Below, piece after piece: positions 24,300-32,791 of a stretch of DNA of 64,000 nucleotides. The translations under genes and the position numbers were made by a program. This DNA comes from Thermocaproicibacter sp036260805 (GTDB lineage Bacteria > Bacillota > Clostridia > Oscillospirales > Acutalibacteraceae), in contig DATALZ010000057.1 of NCBI GenBank assembly GCA_036260805.1, forward strand, positions 15,634 through 79,633, given 5' to 3'. The notes beneath the pieces are model-generated. The model searched no databases, had not been told where the DNA came from, and saw only the letters and a program-made list of their open reading frames with translations. Every line of letters starts with the position of its first letter. Positions within the stretch are counted from its first letter, which is position 1.

Positions 24300-24782
24300 G
24301 TGTACGGAATTCAACAGTGGACTGCGGTGATCTGCCTGGCCGCGCTGGTCGCCGCGCTGGCGCAGACCCTCATTCCCGCAGGCTCCATGGAGCGCATGGG
24401 CAAGTTCGTCGTGGGGGCGTTCATCATCTGCGTTATGATTGCGCCGGTCTCGAAAATCGTGCCGCAGATCAATTCGGGAATGCAGAGTGCGGGGAGTACT
24501 TCCGAGGTGCAGAAAACAAAGCTCGAAACAACGGTAAACGACCAGATTATTTCGGAATCGCAGAAGAGCATTACCAATCTGGTGGCGGCGGAGCTGAGCA
24601 GAATCCACATAAAATGCAAAAATGTTCAGGTTGTTATGGATACAAACGGGAACGGCCGCATATCAATTAATAAAGTAATTGTGAGGTTGGACAAAAAAGA
24701 TGCCGCCGAAGCTTCGACGGTCTCGGACTATCTGAATAAGGAACTGGAAATTAAAACGGAGGTTGTTTCAGATGGCGGTTGA
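24300..24782 (+). CDS. spoIIIAF: Stage III sporulation protein AF
   Basis: About 160 residues. Two N-terminal membrane helices (WTAVICLAALVAALAQTLIP and FVVGAFIICVMIAPVSKIV) are followed by a soluble ring-building-like domain with the conserved I-x-V-V-M-D and S-I-N-K-V strands. The start is unclear: GTG 24300 lies 12 bases after GGAAGG, while ATG 24288 sits directly on it. It overlaps spoIIIAG by about 10 bases. Confidence 0.9.
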   Translation: MYGIQQWTAVICLAALVAALAQTLIPAGSMERMGKFVVGAFIICVMIAPVSKIVPQINSGMQSAGSTSEVQKTKLETTVNDQIISESQKSITNLVAAELSRIHIKCKNVQVVMDTNGNGRISINKVIVRLDKKDAAEASTVSDYLNKELEIKTEVVSDGG

Positions 24783-25380
24783 AAAAGGCGGAGACAGCGA
24801 AAAAGCCAAGGGCCTGTTTCAAAAACTTGCGGAGAATGATACCTGCCGAAAAATCATCATCGGAGCCGGCCTGCTGGGAATCGTGCTGATTCTGGTTTCC
24901 GGGAGCCTAAAAAGCTGCTCCGTGCAGCCTCCCGCAGGCACTTCGGCGTCATCGGCGTCTTCCGGTACAATCATCACCGCGGAAGAGTACGAAAAGCAGA
25001 TGGAGAACAGCCTTTCCGATCTGATTACGCAGATCGACGGCGTCGGTAAAGCCAAGGTAATGGTGACTCTCGAGCAGACGACAAAGAGCGTTTATGCAAC
25101 ACAGGAAAAAACGAGCGACCAGCAGACGAACGAGAACGCGGAGAGCGGAACGGGAAAAAATGAGACAAACAACAGCAACGAAACATCATATCTTCTGATA
25201 AAAGACGCAGACGGTTCGGAAAAAGCGGTCAAGATAACCGATATTCAGCCGGTGGTGAAAGGCGTAGTCGTCGTGTGCGACGGCGGCGGCGACCCGAAAG
25301 TACAGCAGGACATAACCGATGCCGTTACGACGGCACTCCACATTACTTCTGTGCGGGTGTGCGTCATAAAAGCAAAATAA
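24772..25380 (+). CDS. spoIIIAG: Stage III sporulation protein AG
   Basis: A 202-residue protein from ATG 24772, which follows GGAGG by 10 bases. One membrane helix (about 25-45, IIIGAGLLGIVLILVSG), a Ser/Thr linker, then a ring-building motif domain (EEYEKQMENSLSDLITQIDGVGKAKVMVTLE). SpoIIIAG forms a large ring in the intermembrane space that resembles type III secretion rings. A low-complexity insert rich in Thr, Asn and Glu (about 115-135) sits within the domain. Confidence 0.95.
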   Translation: MAVEKGGDSEKAKGLFQKLAENDTCRKIIIGAGLLGIVLILVSGSLKSCSVQPPAGTSASSASSGTIITAEEYEKQMENSLSDLITQIDGVGKAKVMVTLEQTTKSVYATQEKTSDQQTNENAESGTGKNETNNSNETSYLLIKDADGSEKAVKITDIQPVVKGVVVVCDGGGDPKVQQDITDAVTTALHITSVRVCVIKAK

Positions 25381-25403
25381 TAAAAATCAGGGGGAATTTA
25401 TTT

Positions 25404-26036
25404 ATGACAATGGGTAAGCGGCAGCTTGTGCTTGCGGCGCTTGTAGTCGCACTTGGCGCAGCCGTATATCTGAACTGGGTATTTGCTGGCAACACAACCC
25501 TTCCGGCAACGCAGGCAGTCACCTCGGGTGGCAGGGAGCTTGGGCAGACCCTTATGGTAAACGGCAGTGCGGTTTCCGGCAAGACGGCGAACGCCTCGGC
25601 GGCCTCCGGCAAAGCGGTTTCCGGCAAAGCAAACGTGTCGTCCACAAAGGGCTCCGCGGTAAAGACTTCGGCCAATGCCGGTTCAAACGATGAGTATTTC
25701 AACGAAGCAAGGCTTTCACGCCAGAAGACGCAGGACACGGCCAAAGAAGATATCGCAAAAATTCTGGAAGACGCCAAATCCAGCGACGCTGTGAAGAAAG
25801 AAGCGGTCGATAAAGCCGCCGTCATCACGCAGAATATGCTCAAGGAAACCGACATTGAGAACCTTGTTAAGGCGAAGGGATTCTCCGACTGCGTTGTAAC
25901 CATCAATAACGGCCAATGCAGCGTTGTGGTAAAAACGAAAGCGAACGCAGAGAGCGACGCCGTTGTGATTCAGGACATCGTTGCCGGACAGACCGGGCTT
26001 TCCTTCGATAAAATTAAGATTATCGAGCGCGTATAG
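25404..26036 (+). CDS. spoIIIAH: Stage III sporulation protein AH
   Basis: A 210-residue protein. ATG 25404 follows AGGGGGAA. An N-terminal membrane anchor (residues 7-28) precedes a low-complexity Ser/Ala/Gly/Lys linker of repeated VSGKxxxAS units and a C-terminal YscJ/FliF-like domain (about 105-210). SpoIIIAH binds SpoIIQ across the intermembrane space to form the channel. The repetitive linker is encoded by near-repeats of TCCGGCAAAGC (about 25576-25640). Confidence 0.95.
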   Translation: MTMGKRQLVLAALVVALGAAVYLNWVFAGNTTLPATQAVTSGGRELGQTLMVNGSAVSGKTANASAASGKAVSGKANVSSTKGSAVKTSANAGSNDEYFNEARLSRQKTQDTAKEDIAKILEDAKSSDAVKKEAVDKAAVITQNMLKETDIENLVKAKGFSDCVVTINNGQCSVVVKTKANAESDAVVIQDIVAGQTGLSFDKIKIIERV

Positions 26037-26064
26037 TTGTGTTTGCACGGAATTGTGGTATAAT
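26037..26064 (+). promoter_or_regulatory. Extended -10 promoter upstream of a terminator
   Basis: TTGTGT (26037-26042), 16 bases, then TGG-TATAAT (26059-26064) with the extended -10 TGn. A strong terminator starts about 33 bases after the expected start site, before nusB. It may drive a short RNA of about 60 bases or an attenuated nusB leader. Confidence 0.45.
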
Positions 26065-26103
26065 ATTCCCGTGGAAGTTTGACAATTTACAATGTTTTTA
26101 AGC

Positions 26104-26130
26104 AACCCTCCACATTGTGGAGGGTTTTTT
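26104..26130 (+). terminator. Terminator between spoIIIAH and nusB
   Basis: Stem ACCCTCCAC / GTGGAGGGT with TTTTTT; a textbook intrinsic terminator. Confidence 0.9.
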
Positions 26131-26213
26131 AATGCATAATATTTTGTATTGAGTTCAAGAAGAAGTTTTATCCGGCCAGCTCCAAAAGGCCGGTATAAAA
26201 TCGGAGGAAGTTT

Positions 26214-26618
26214 ATGAATCGAAGAAAATCACGGGAACAGGCGTTCATCCTCGTTTTTGAAAGAAGCATCAACCATGATACGATTCGCTCAATCGTCGAC
26301 GCAGCCGAATCCTCGGAAGATGTGCGCATTGAGGAGTTCGCCGAAAAAACCGCCTGCGGCGTGGAAGACCACGAAGCAGAGCTTGACGGCATGATTGAAA
26401 AATACATCCGCGGCTGGACGATGAACCGGCTTTCCAAAGTCGCGCTGTCCCTGCTGCGCCTTGCGTTGTACGAGATGAAATTTGAGCCGGATATCCCCGT
26501 GAGCGTATCCATCAGTGAAGTGGTGGGCCTTGCCAAAAAGTACGGCGGCGTGGAAGACGCCCCATTCGTTAACGGTGTTCTCGGTTCGGCCGCCAGGGAG
26601 TTCGAGAAAAATGCCTGA
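26214..26618 (+). CDS. nusB: Transcription antitermination factor NusB
   Basis: A 134-residue, all-helical protein with the family ends RRKSREQAFILVFE and KYGGVEDAPFVNGVLG. It binds boxA RNA with NusE (S10) during rRNA transcription. SD CGGAGGAAG is present. It overlaps the next gene by 8 bases and heads a run of nusB, a TsaD paralog, xseA, xseB and ispA, a gene order frequent in Clostridia. Confidence 0.96.
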   Translation: MNRRKSREQAFILVFERSINHDTIRSIVDAAESSEDVRIEEFAEKTACGVEDHEAELDGMIEKYIRGWTMNRLSKVALSLLRLALYEMKFEPDIPVSVSISEVVGLAKKYGGVEDAPFVNGVLGSAAREFEKNA

Positions 26619-27543
26619 TGTTTTAGGCATTGATACCAGCAATTACACAACGTCCGCAGCGCTCCTGTGCGGCGGGGAAATCCGTCAGAGCAAAAAGCTC
26701 CTGCCCGTCAAACCGGGGGAGATGGGGCTTCGCCAGAGCGACGCGGTTTTTCATCATGTGCAGCAGCTCCCGGAAGTAATGGAAGCCCTGCCGTTTACGG
26801 GTGCGGAAATCGCAGCAGTGGGCGTTTCGAACCGCCCGCGCAGTATAGAAGGCTCGTACATGCCCTGCTTTCTCGCGGGGGTATCCGCGGCAAAGGCGGT
26901 TTCGCTTTCGCTTCATGTGCCGCTGCATTTTTTCTCTCACCAGCAGGGACATATCGCCGCGGCTTTATACTCTGCTAAAAAGCTGGACTTGCTTCATGGG
27001 CGTTTCCTCGCGTTCCATGTTTCCGGCGGAACGACCGAGGCGGTACTTGTGCAGCCGGATGAGCAGGAGATTTTCACCACGAAAATCGTCGCCCAGTCGC
27101 TCGACCTGAAAGCGGGACAGGCAGTCGACCGTGTGGGCGTGATGCTCGGCCTGCGTTTTCCTGCCGGACCGGAGCTGGAAAAACTTGCTCTGCATGCGGA
27201 AAAGCCCCGAAAAATCCACCCATGCCTGAAAGGCTCCGACTGCTCGCTTTCCGGCATTGAGAACCGGTGCCACGCCAAACTGGAGCAGGGCGTACCCAAA
27301 GAGGAAATAGCGGCATTCTGCCTGTACTCCGTCCTCGCGGCTCTGGACGGCATGGCCGCTTCCCTTCTGGAAGAATACGGCAGTCTTCCGCTGCTGTTCG
27401 CGGGTGGCGTCATGAGCAACAGCATCATCCGCGAAGCACTGACGGAAAAGTACGGTGCATATTTCGCCGAACCAGCGTTTTCTGCCGACAACGCTGCGGG
27501 CATTGCTGTTTTGGCTGCAATGCGGGAGGGGATTGAACTGTGA
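26611..27543 (+). CDS. TsaD/Kae1-like paralog (M22 family, ASKHA fold)
   Basis: A 310-residue protein starting at ATG 26611. It begins MPDVLGIDTSNYTTSAAL, an ASKHA ATP-binding phosphate-1-like motif where TsaD usually has GIETSCDET. HQQGH provides the HxxxH metal site, and GGVMSN the C-terminal ATP motif. TsaD proper makes the t6A modification of tRNA. This shorter gene, always in a nusB-xseA setting in this lineage, is a divergent paralog whose function is unknown. It is tightly packed, overlapping nusB and xseA. Confidence 0.8.
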   Translation: MPDVLGIDTSNYTTSAALLCGGEIRQSKKLLPVKPGEMGLRQSDAVFHHVQQLPEVMEALPFTGAEIAAVGVSNRPRSIEGSYMPCFLAGVSAAKAVSLSLHVPLHFFSHQQGHIAAALYSAKKLDLLHGRFLAFHVSGGTTEAVLVQPDEQEIFTTKIVAQSLDLKAGQAVDRVGVMLGLRFPAGPELEKLALHAEKPRKIHPCLKGSDCSLSGIENRCHAKLEQGVPKEEIAAFCLYSVLAALDGMAASLLEEYGSLPLLFAGGVMSNSIIREALTEKYGAYFAEPAFSADNAAGIAVLAAMREGIEL

Positions 27544-28781
27544 TTCAGACGCCGATGGTTCTGACGGTAACGCAGCTGAATACCTACATCAAGTCGCAGT
27601 TCGAGAGCGACGAGAATCTTTCCCATGTTTTTATCACCGGGGAAATATCCAATTTCACAAATAACTACCGTTCAGGGCATCTGTATTTTTCTTTAAAGGA
27701 TGATAAAAGTGTCATCCGCGCCGTGATGTTCTCCCGCAGCGCTTCGCGTCTGCGCTTTCAGCCGCAGGACGGAATGAAGGTTATTGCGCGCGGCAGAGTG
27801 GGCGTGTACGAGGTTTCGGGGCAATACCAGCTTTATGTGGAAGATTTGCAGCCGGACGGCCTCGGCGCGCTGAACCTCGCGTTTGAACAGCTGAAGGCAA
27901 AGCTCGAAAAAGAGGGCCTGTTTTCCGCAGAACGCAAAAGGCCGCTGCCGGAGTTTCCCCACAGCATCGGCGTTATAACCTCACCGACCGGCGCGGCGGT
28001 ACATGATATTCTTACGATTCTGGAGCGGCGGTATCCGCTGGCACAGGTTGTTTTCTGCCCGGTGCAGGTTCAGGGCGGGCTTGCCGCTCCGCAGATTGTG
28101 AGTGCCCTGCACCGCATGAACCGCCTGAAATGCGCCGACGTGATTATTGTCGGGCGAGGCGGCGGCTCTCTGGAAGACCTGTGGCCGTTTAATGAGGAAG
28201 CGGTTGCCCGCGCGGTTGCGGCTTCCGTTATTCCTGTGATTTCCGCCGTTGGGCACGAAACGGATTTCACCATCTGCGATTTTGCCGCAGACATGCGCGC
28301 GCCGACTCCGTCCGCTGCGGCGGAGCTTGCCGTTCCGGACAAAACCGAGCTTTTGGGCGGGATTCAGGCTGAGCGGTACCGACTGCAAAACGCAGTTTCG
28401 GCAAGGCTTGCAGAAGCCCGCGGCTCGTTTGTTCCTCTCGCGGAAAGCCGTGTGCTGAAGAACCCTCTGGAACCGGTGGAACTTCGCCGGGTGCAGATCG
28501 ACCAGCTGCTTACCGACCTGACCTTCGCAATGCGGCGCAGAGAGGACGGTGCGAAGGAGCAGCTTGCAAATGTAAGCGGCAGACTGAACGCCTTGAGCCC
28601 TCTTGCGGTGCTTTCGCGCGGTTATGCGGTTGTTTTCAGCGAATCCGGGCAAACGGTTCCGAAGATGAAAGAAATTCACAAGGACGATAAAATTCTTGTA
28701 CAGATGGCTGACGGTTCACTGCGCTGTACGGTAAACGATACGAAACCGGAATCCGGTAAGAAGAAAGCCACCGTAAAATGA
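27540..28781 (+). CDS. xseA: Exodeoxyribonuclease VII large subunit
   Basis: A 413-residue protein with an N-terminal OB-fold (about 5-100, VFITGEISNFTNNYRSGHLYFSLKD) and a catalytic domain with GVITSPTGAAVHDI and RGGGSLEDLWPFNEE. A coiled-coil region follows (about 280-370). With XseB it degrades single-stranded DNA from both ends. The start is GTG 27540, overlapping the previous stop, behind GGGAGGGG. Confidence 0.96.
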   Translation: MIQTPMVLTVTQLNTYIKSQFESDENLSHVFITGEISNFTNNYRSGHLYFSLKDDKSVIRAVMFSRSASRLRFQPQDGMKVIARGRVGVYEVSGQYQLYVEDLQPDGLGALNLAFEQLKAKLEKEGLFSAERKRPLPEFPHSIGVITSPTGAAVHDILTILERRYPLAQVVFCPVQVQGGLAAPQIVSALHRMNRLKCADVIIVGRGGGSLEDLWPFNEEAVARAVAASVIPVISAVGHETDFTICDFAADMRAPTPSAAAELAVPDKTELLGGIQAERYRLQNAVSARLAEARGSFVPLAESRVLKNPLEPVELRRVQIDQLLTDLTFAMRRREDGAKEQLANVSGRLNALSPLAVLSRGYAVVFSESGQTVPKMKEIHKDDKILVQMADGSLRCTVNDTKPESGKKKATVK

Positions 28782-28826
28782 ACATTTAATTGCCGTCATC
28801 ATGGAAGCGGAAGGATGGTTGTATCA

Positions 28827-29042
28827 ATGAATCAGAAAATGACGTTTGAGTCTGCCGTTGCGCGGCTGAACGAGATTGTGGAACAGCTGGAACGCGGCGA
28901 CGCACCGCTCGAAGATTCCCTGAAGCTTTTTGAAGAAGGCTCATCGCTCGCTTCTTACTGCTACAAAAAGCTCTCTGCGGCGGAGCAGAAAATTAAAAAA
29001 ATCTCGGAACTGGAAGAAGGGGAAGCCGATGGGAAGGATTGA
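28827..29042 (+). CDS. xseB: Exodeoxyribonuclease VII small subunit
   Basis: About 71 residues, helical, with the family pattern FESAVARLNEIVEQLERGDAPLEDSLKLFEEG. It wraps the coiled coil of XseA. ATG 28827 fits family length; in-frame ATG 28815 is an alternative sitting on the GGAAGG. It overlaps ispA by 14 bases. Confidence 0.95.
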   Translation: MNQKMTFESAVARLNEIVEQLERGDAPLEDSLKLFEEGSSLASYCYKKLSAAEQKIKKISELEEGEADGKD

Positions 29043-29916
29043 CCGCGGCGATTATCTGGCAGCTGTGGAAGACGCGTTGGGGAAGTATGTGCCTGAGGTA
29101 TCCCTCATGCAGTCCGAGCTTTTCAAAGCCATGCGCTACAGCCTTCTGGCGGGCGGGAAGCGGATTCGTCCGGTGCTTGTGCTTGAATTCTGCGGACTTT
29201 GCGGCGGCGACCAGGAAGCCGCCCTGCCGTTTGCCTGCGCCATTGAGATGATCCACACCTATTCGCTGATTCACGACGACCTTCCTTGCATGGACGACGA
29301 TGAACTGCGGCGCGGCAGACCGTCAAACCATGTGGTGTTCGGCGAGGCACAGGCGCTCCTTGCCGGAGATTCTCTCCTGACAATGGCGTTCGAAACCATG
29401 CTTTCGCCCGAAAGCGTCCGGGGCGTCGGTGCGGAGCGTGCGGCGGGTGCGGCAGGTGAGCTGGCAAAAGCCGCCGGAGCTTACGGAATGGCAGGCGGGC
29501 AGGCAATCGACCTGATGAGTGAAGGCAAAAAGATTTCGGCTCAGATGCTCCAGAAGATGGACGAATACAAAACCGGTGCGCTCATCCGTGCCGCGGCAAA
29601 AATGGGGTGCATCCTTGCCGGTGCCGGTCAAAGATTTGTCCATGCAGCGGACGAATACGCGGCCGCACTCGGCTTTGCGTTCCAGATTGTAGACGATATT
29701 CTCGATGTGGAAGGTGACACAAAGTCGCTCGGCAAGCCCGTCGGCAGCGACGAGGGCAACGACAAAAGCACCTATGTTTCACTTCTCGGCATGGAAAACG
29801 CAAAGCGCGCGGTAAGCGAGCTGACAAAGACCGCAGTTACGGCGCTTTCCGTGTTTCCCTCAGAAACGGATTACCTTGCGGAGCTGGCGGAAAAACTCGC
29901 TGCCCGCAATCATTAA
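29029..29916 (+). CDS. ispA: Farnesyl diphosphate (polyprenyl) synthase
   Basis: A 295-residue trans-isoprenyl diphosphate synthase. The first Asp-rich motif is DDLPCMDDDELRRG and the second DDILDVEGD; GGKRIRP binds isopentenyl diphosphate. It condenses C5 units to C15 (farnesyl) or close, feeding undecaprenyl and quinone-type lipids. ATG 29029 follows GAAGGGGAAG. It is the last gene of the nusB run; the L21 promoter follows at once. Confidence 0.95.
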   Translation: MGRIDRGDYLAAVEDALGKYVPEVSLMQSELFKAMRYSLLAGGKRIRPVLVLEFCGLCGGDQEAALPFACAIEMIHTYSLIHDDLPCMDDDELRRGRPSNHVVFGEAQALLAGDSLLTMAFETMLSPESVRGVGAERAAGAAGELAKAAGAYGMAGGQAIDLMSEGKKISAQMLQKMDEYKTGALIRAAAKMGCILAGAGQRFVHAADEYAAALGFAFQIVDDILDVEGDTKSLGKPVGSDEGNDKSTYVSLLGMENAKRAVSELTKTAVTALSVFPSETDYLAELAEKLAARNH

Positions 29917-29931
29917 GTTTAGAATTATCCG

Positions 29932-29960
29932 TTGACAAAATTGACGGAATATGATAGTAT
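29932..29960 (+). promoter_or_regulatory. Promoter of rplU-prp-rpmA
   Basis: TTGACA (29932-29937), 17 bases, TAGTAT (29955-29960). An overlapping TATAAT at 29958-29963 would be a better hexamer but gives a 20-base spacer. Confidence 0.6.
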
Positions 29961-29963
29961 AAT

Positions 29964-30043
29964 CAAGCCGCTTATTGCGGGCTTTAAGTGGTCAAACCCG
30001 CCCAGCAATAGCGAGATTAAGAAAAAGGCAGGGCCTTAAATTC
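29964..30043 (+). ncRNA. Ribosomal protein L21 leader
   Basis: The untranslated leader of rplU has the hallmarks of the Firmicutes L21 leader: a small CCGC/GCGG hairpin, the AAGTGGT...ACCCGCC block and an AGCGAGA motif, in the right order and just before the L21 start. It is thought to mediate L21 autoregulation. Recognition is by conserved blocks, not by a covariance model. Confidence 0.7.
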
Positions 30044-30352
30044 ATGTTTGCAGTAATTGAAACCGGCGGCAAGCAGTACAAGGTGCAGAAAGATGACGTC
30101 ATCTTTGTCGAAAAGCTTCCGGCAGAAAAAGACACCACCGTTGAGTTCAAAGTTCTCGCTCTGAACGCAGACGACGGAATGAAGCTCGGCGCACCTTATG
30201 TTGACGGCGCCACCGTTACGGGCAAAGTCCTGAAAAACGGCAAATCCCCGAAAATCACGATTTTGACCTATAAGTCAAAGAAGAACGAAAAGCGCAAAAT
30301 GGGTCACAGACAGCCGTATACCAAGGTTCAGATCGAATCGATCAACGCCTGA
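30044..30352 (+). CDS. rplU: 50S ribosomal protein L21
   Basis: A 103-residue protein starting MFAVIETGGKQYKV and ending with the RKMGHRQPYTKV block. It binds 23S rRNA. ATG 30044 is in the family position; the SD is AAAGGCAGGG. First gene of the conserved rplU-prp-rpmA cluster, 2 bases before prp. Confidence 0.98.
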   Translation: MFAVIETGGKQYKVQKDDVIFVEKLPAEKDTTVEFKVLALNADDGMKLGAPYVDGATVTGKVLKNGKSPKITILTYKSKKNEKRKMGHRQPYTKVQIESINA

Positions 30353-30354
30353 GT

Positions 30355-30672
30355 ATGATCCGCGCAGAATTTTTCACGAAGAACGGTCAGCCGAACGGGT
30401 TCCGCGTCAGCGGGCATTCCGGCTCATCCGAAGCGGGTACGGACATCATCTGTGCAGCGGTCTCATCCGCGGCATATATGGCGGCCAATACCATTACGGA
30501 CGTGATAGGCGTTCCGGCGGAGATTTCGGTTGAGGACGGCCTGATGCTTCTGAAAATTCCGGCAGAGGCTGCAGATTCCTGCGGCGCTTTGCTTCAGGGT
30601 TTCCGCCTTCATATGGCGGCTCTGAAAGAGCAGTATCCGAAGAATATTGAATTAACCGACACGGAGGTGTAA
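30355..30672 (+). CDS. prp: Ribosomal-processing cysteine protease Prp
   Basis: A 105-residue protein with the catalytic His21 (VSGHSG) and Cys33 (DIICAAVSS). Prp removes the N-terminal extension of L27 in Firmicutes and some other phyla. It sits between the L21 and L27 genes, as usual, and the L27 encoded next does carry a matching cleavage motif. The cytosolic protein acts before L27 enters the ribosome. Confidence 0.95.
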   Translation: MIRAEFFTKNGQPNGFRVSGHSGSSEAGTDIICAAVSSAAYMAANTITDVIGVPAEISVEDGLMLLKIPAEAADSCGALLQGFRLHMAALKEQYPKNIELTDTEV

Positions 30673-30676
30673 AGTC

Positions 30677-30958
30677 ATGCTGAAGATTAATATTCAGCTT
30701 TTCGCTCATAAAAAAGGAATGGGTTCCACAAAGAACGGCCGTGATTCTGAATCCAAGCGTCTCGGCGTTAAGCGTGCAGACGGTCAGTTCGTTCTGGCCG
30801 GCAACATCCTTGTTAAACAGCGCGGAACACACATTCATCCGGGCGAGAATGTCGGCAGGGGTTCCGACGATTCCCTGTTTGCCCTGATTGACGGCAAAGT
30901 AAAGTTCGAGCATCTTGGCAAAGACCGTAAAAAGGTCAGCGTATACGCCGAACAGTAA
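30677..30958 (+). CDS. rpmA: 50S ribosomal protein L27 with cleavable N-terminal extension
   Basis: A 93-residue protein. The N-terminus MLKINIQLF-AHKKG carries the Prp site, with cleavage expected after Phe9 to expose AHKKG. The mature tail reaches the peptidyl-transferase centre. SD ACGGAGGTG precedes ATG 30677. A perfect terminator follows. Confidence 0.98.
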   Translation: MLKINIQLFAHKKGMGSTKNGRDSESKRLGVKRADGQFVLAGNILVKQRGTHIHPGENVGRGSDDSLFALIDGKVKFEHLGKDRKKVSVYAEQ

Positions 30959-30985
30959 TTTCGCCGGCGGCGATCAATGAGGATA

Positions 30986-31015
30986 ATCCCGGGTGTTTTC
31001 GCCCGGGATTTTTTT
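30986..31015 (+). terminator. Terminator after rpmA
   Basis: ATCCCGGG / CCCGGGAT stem, GTGTTTTCG-type loop, then seven T. Confidence 0.9.
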
Positions 31016-31093
31016 CGTATTTTCGTGCAGAATAATTTAGGTGATTTTTGTAGTAGATTTGTGCCGGTTCTTCCGGCGCCAGAAGGAGCACAT

Positions 31094-32365
31094 ATGTTTA
31101 TTGACAGCGCTAAAATTAGAATATTTGCGGGAAAGGGCGGCGACGGAGCAGTTGCCTTCCACCGTGAAAAATACGTCGCTTCGGGCGGGCCGGACGGCGG
31201 AGACGGCGGGCGCGGCGGAAATGTTGTCTTTCAGGTTGACGATAACCTTTCCACGCTTTCCGACTTCCGCTATAAGCGCAAATTTACCGCACAGCCCGGT
31301 GAAAACGGCAGGGGTAAACGGTGCAACGGAAAGCACGGCGCAGACCTTATCATTCGCGTACCGCGCGGCACTTTGCTGAAAGACGCCGAAACGGGCAGGC
31401 TAATTGCCGACCTTTCTGCGGACGAGCCTCAGGTTGTTGCAAAGGGCGGGCACGGCGGCTGGGGAAACGTGCATTTTGCCAATGCAACACGGCAGACTCC
31501 CCGCTTTGCGAAGCCGGGCGCGCCGGGGGAGAGCCTTGAGCTTTCCATGGAGCTGAAGCTTCTTGCCGATGTGGGCCTGGTTGGCTACCCAAACGTGGGA
31601 AAATCGACCCTCGTATCCGTTGTGAGCGAAGCAAAGCCGGAAATCGGGAATTATCACTTCACTACCATTACGCCGGTACTGGGCGTTGTTCATCTTACGC
31701 AGGATCGCTCCTTTGTCATCGCCGACATCCCCGGCTTGATTGAGGGCGCAAACGAGGGCGCGGGCCTTGGCCACCAGTTTCTCCGTCATGTAGAACGGTG
31801 CCGCCTGCTGGTTCATATTGTGGACGTTTCCGGCAGTGAGGGCCGCGACCCGAAGGACGATTTCAGCGTCATCAACACCGAGCTGAAGAAATTCAACCCG
31901 GAGCTGGCCGAACACCCCATGCTTGTGGCCGGGAACAAATGTGACCTTGCCACTGAGGAACAGATTGCTGATTTTAAGAATTTTGTGGAAAAGCAGGGCT
32001 ATGAGTTCTTCCCGATTATGGCGGCAATCCGCTATGAGGTAGACCCGCTGCTAAACCGGATCGGTGAACTGCTCAGCAAGCTCCCGCCTGTAAAGCGTTA
32101 CGAACCGGAGCCGGAACCTGTTAAGCCTGTGGAAGAATTTGAGCCGAATGAAGTCACCGTCCGCAATCAGAACGGTACTTATATCGTTGAAGGCGATTGG
32201 CTGATGCAGACGATGCGCTCCATCAATTTTGACGATGAAGAATCCCTGCGCTACTTTGAAAGCGTGCTGGAAAAAACCGGCGTCATCCAAGCACTTCGCA
32301 ATGCGGGCGTCCATGAGGGCGACACAGTCAGCATTTACGGCCTGGAATTCGACTTTATGGAATAA
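31094..32365 (+). CDS. obgE: GTPase ObgE/CgtA
   Basis: A 423-residue protein. In order: a glycine-rich Obg fold (about 1-158, FAGKGGDGAVAFHREKY), a GTPase domain with G1 GYPNVGKST, G3 DIPGLIEGA and G4 NKCD, and a C-terminal OCT domain (about 345-423). It is an essential ribosome-assembly GTPase linked to the stringent response and, in bacilli, to sporulation. ATG 31094 follows AGAAGGAG. Confidence 0.97.
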   Translation: MFIDSAKIRIFAGKGGDGAVAFHREKYVASGGPDGGDGGRGGNVVFQVDDNLSTLSDFRYKRKFTAQPGENGRGKRCNGKHGADLIIRVPRGTLLKDAETGRLIADLSADEPQVVAKGGHGGWGNVHFANATRQTPRFAKPGAPGESLELSMELKLLADVGLVGYPNVGKSTLVSVVSEAKPEIGNYHFTTITPVLGVVHLTQDRSFVIADIPGLIEGANEGAGLGHQFLRHVERCRLLVHIVDVSGSEGRDPKDDFSVINTELKKFNPELAEHPMLVAGNKCDLATEEQIADFKNFVEKQGYEFFPIMAAIRYEVDPLLNRIGELLSKLPPVKRYEPEPEPVKPVEEFEPNEVTVRNQNGTYIVEGDWLMQTMRSINFDDEESLRYFESVLEKTGVIQALRNAGVHEGDTVSIYGLEFDFME

Positions 32366-32377
32366 GGGGGCGAACAA

Positions 32378-32776
32378 TTGGAACGCTTCTATAATAAGGA
32401 CTGCGACCCCCGCCAGTTAAGCCCGCTTTCTCTTGCGTTTATCGGTGACGCGGTATTTGAGGTATTTGTTCGCGAACGCCTTGTCTGTATGGGGAGCCGC
32501 CCCGTTTCGGAGCTGCACCGTCTCTCGGTTCAGGATGTCTGCTGCGGGGCGCAGGCAGAAGCCTCAAAACGGATTCTGCCGATTCTTACGGAAGAAGAAG
32601 CCGCTGTTTTCCGCCGGGGAAAGAACGCGCATCCCGGCCATGTGCCGAAAAACGCCGGCCAGGCGGATTATCATACAGCAACGGCTTTGGAAGCTCTGTT
32701 CGGCTATTTGTACTTATGCGGGCGCATTGAACGCCTGCGTGAATTATTTGACATAATACAAAGCAATAACTCATAG
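32378..32776 (+). CDS. mrnC: Mini-ribonuclease III
   Basis: A 132-residue protein with the RNase III catalytic domain only and no double-stranded RNA-binding domain. Signature LSLAFIGDAVFEVFVRERL and the late acidic ATALEALFGYLYL. In bacilli it matures 23S rRNA ends. TTG 32378 follows AAGGGGG by 7 bases. It is 12 bases after obgE and probably in the same transcript. Confidence 0.93.
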   Translation: MERFYNKDCDPRQLSPLSLAFIGDAVFEVFVRERLVCMGSRPVSELHRLSVQDVCCGAQAEASKRILPILTEEEAAVFRRGKNAHPGHVPKNAGQADYHTATALEALFGYLYLCGRIERLRELFDIIQSNNS

Positions 32777-32791
32777 AAAGGCGGGTAATGA

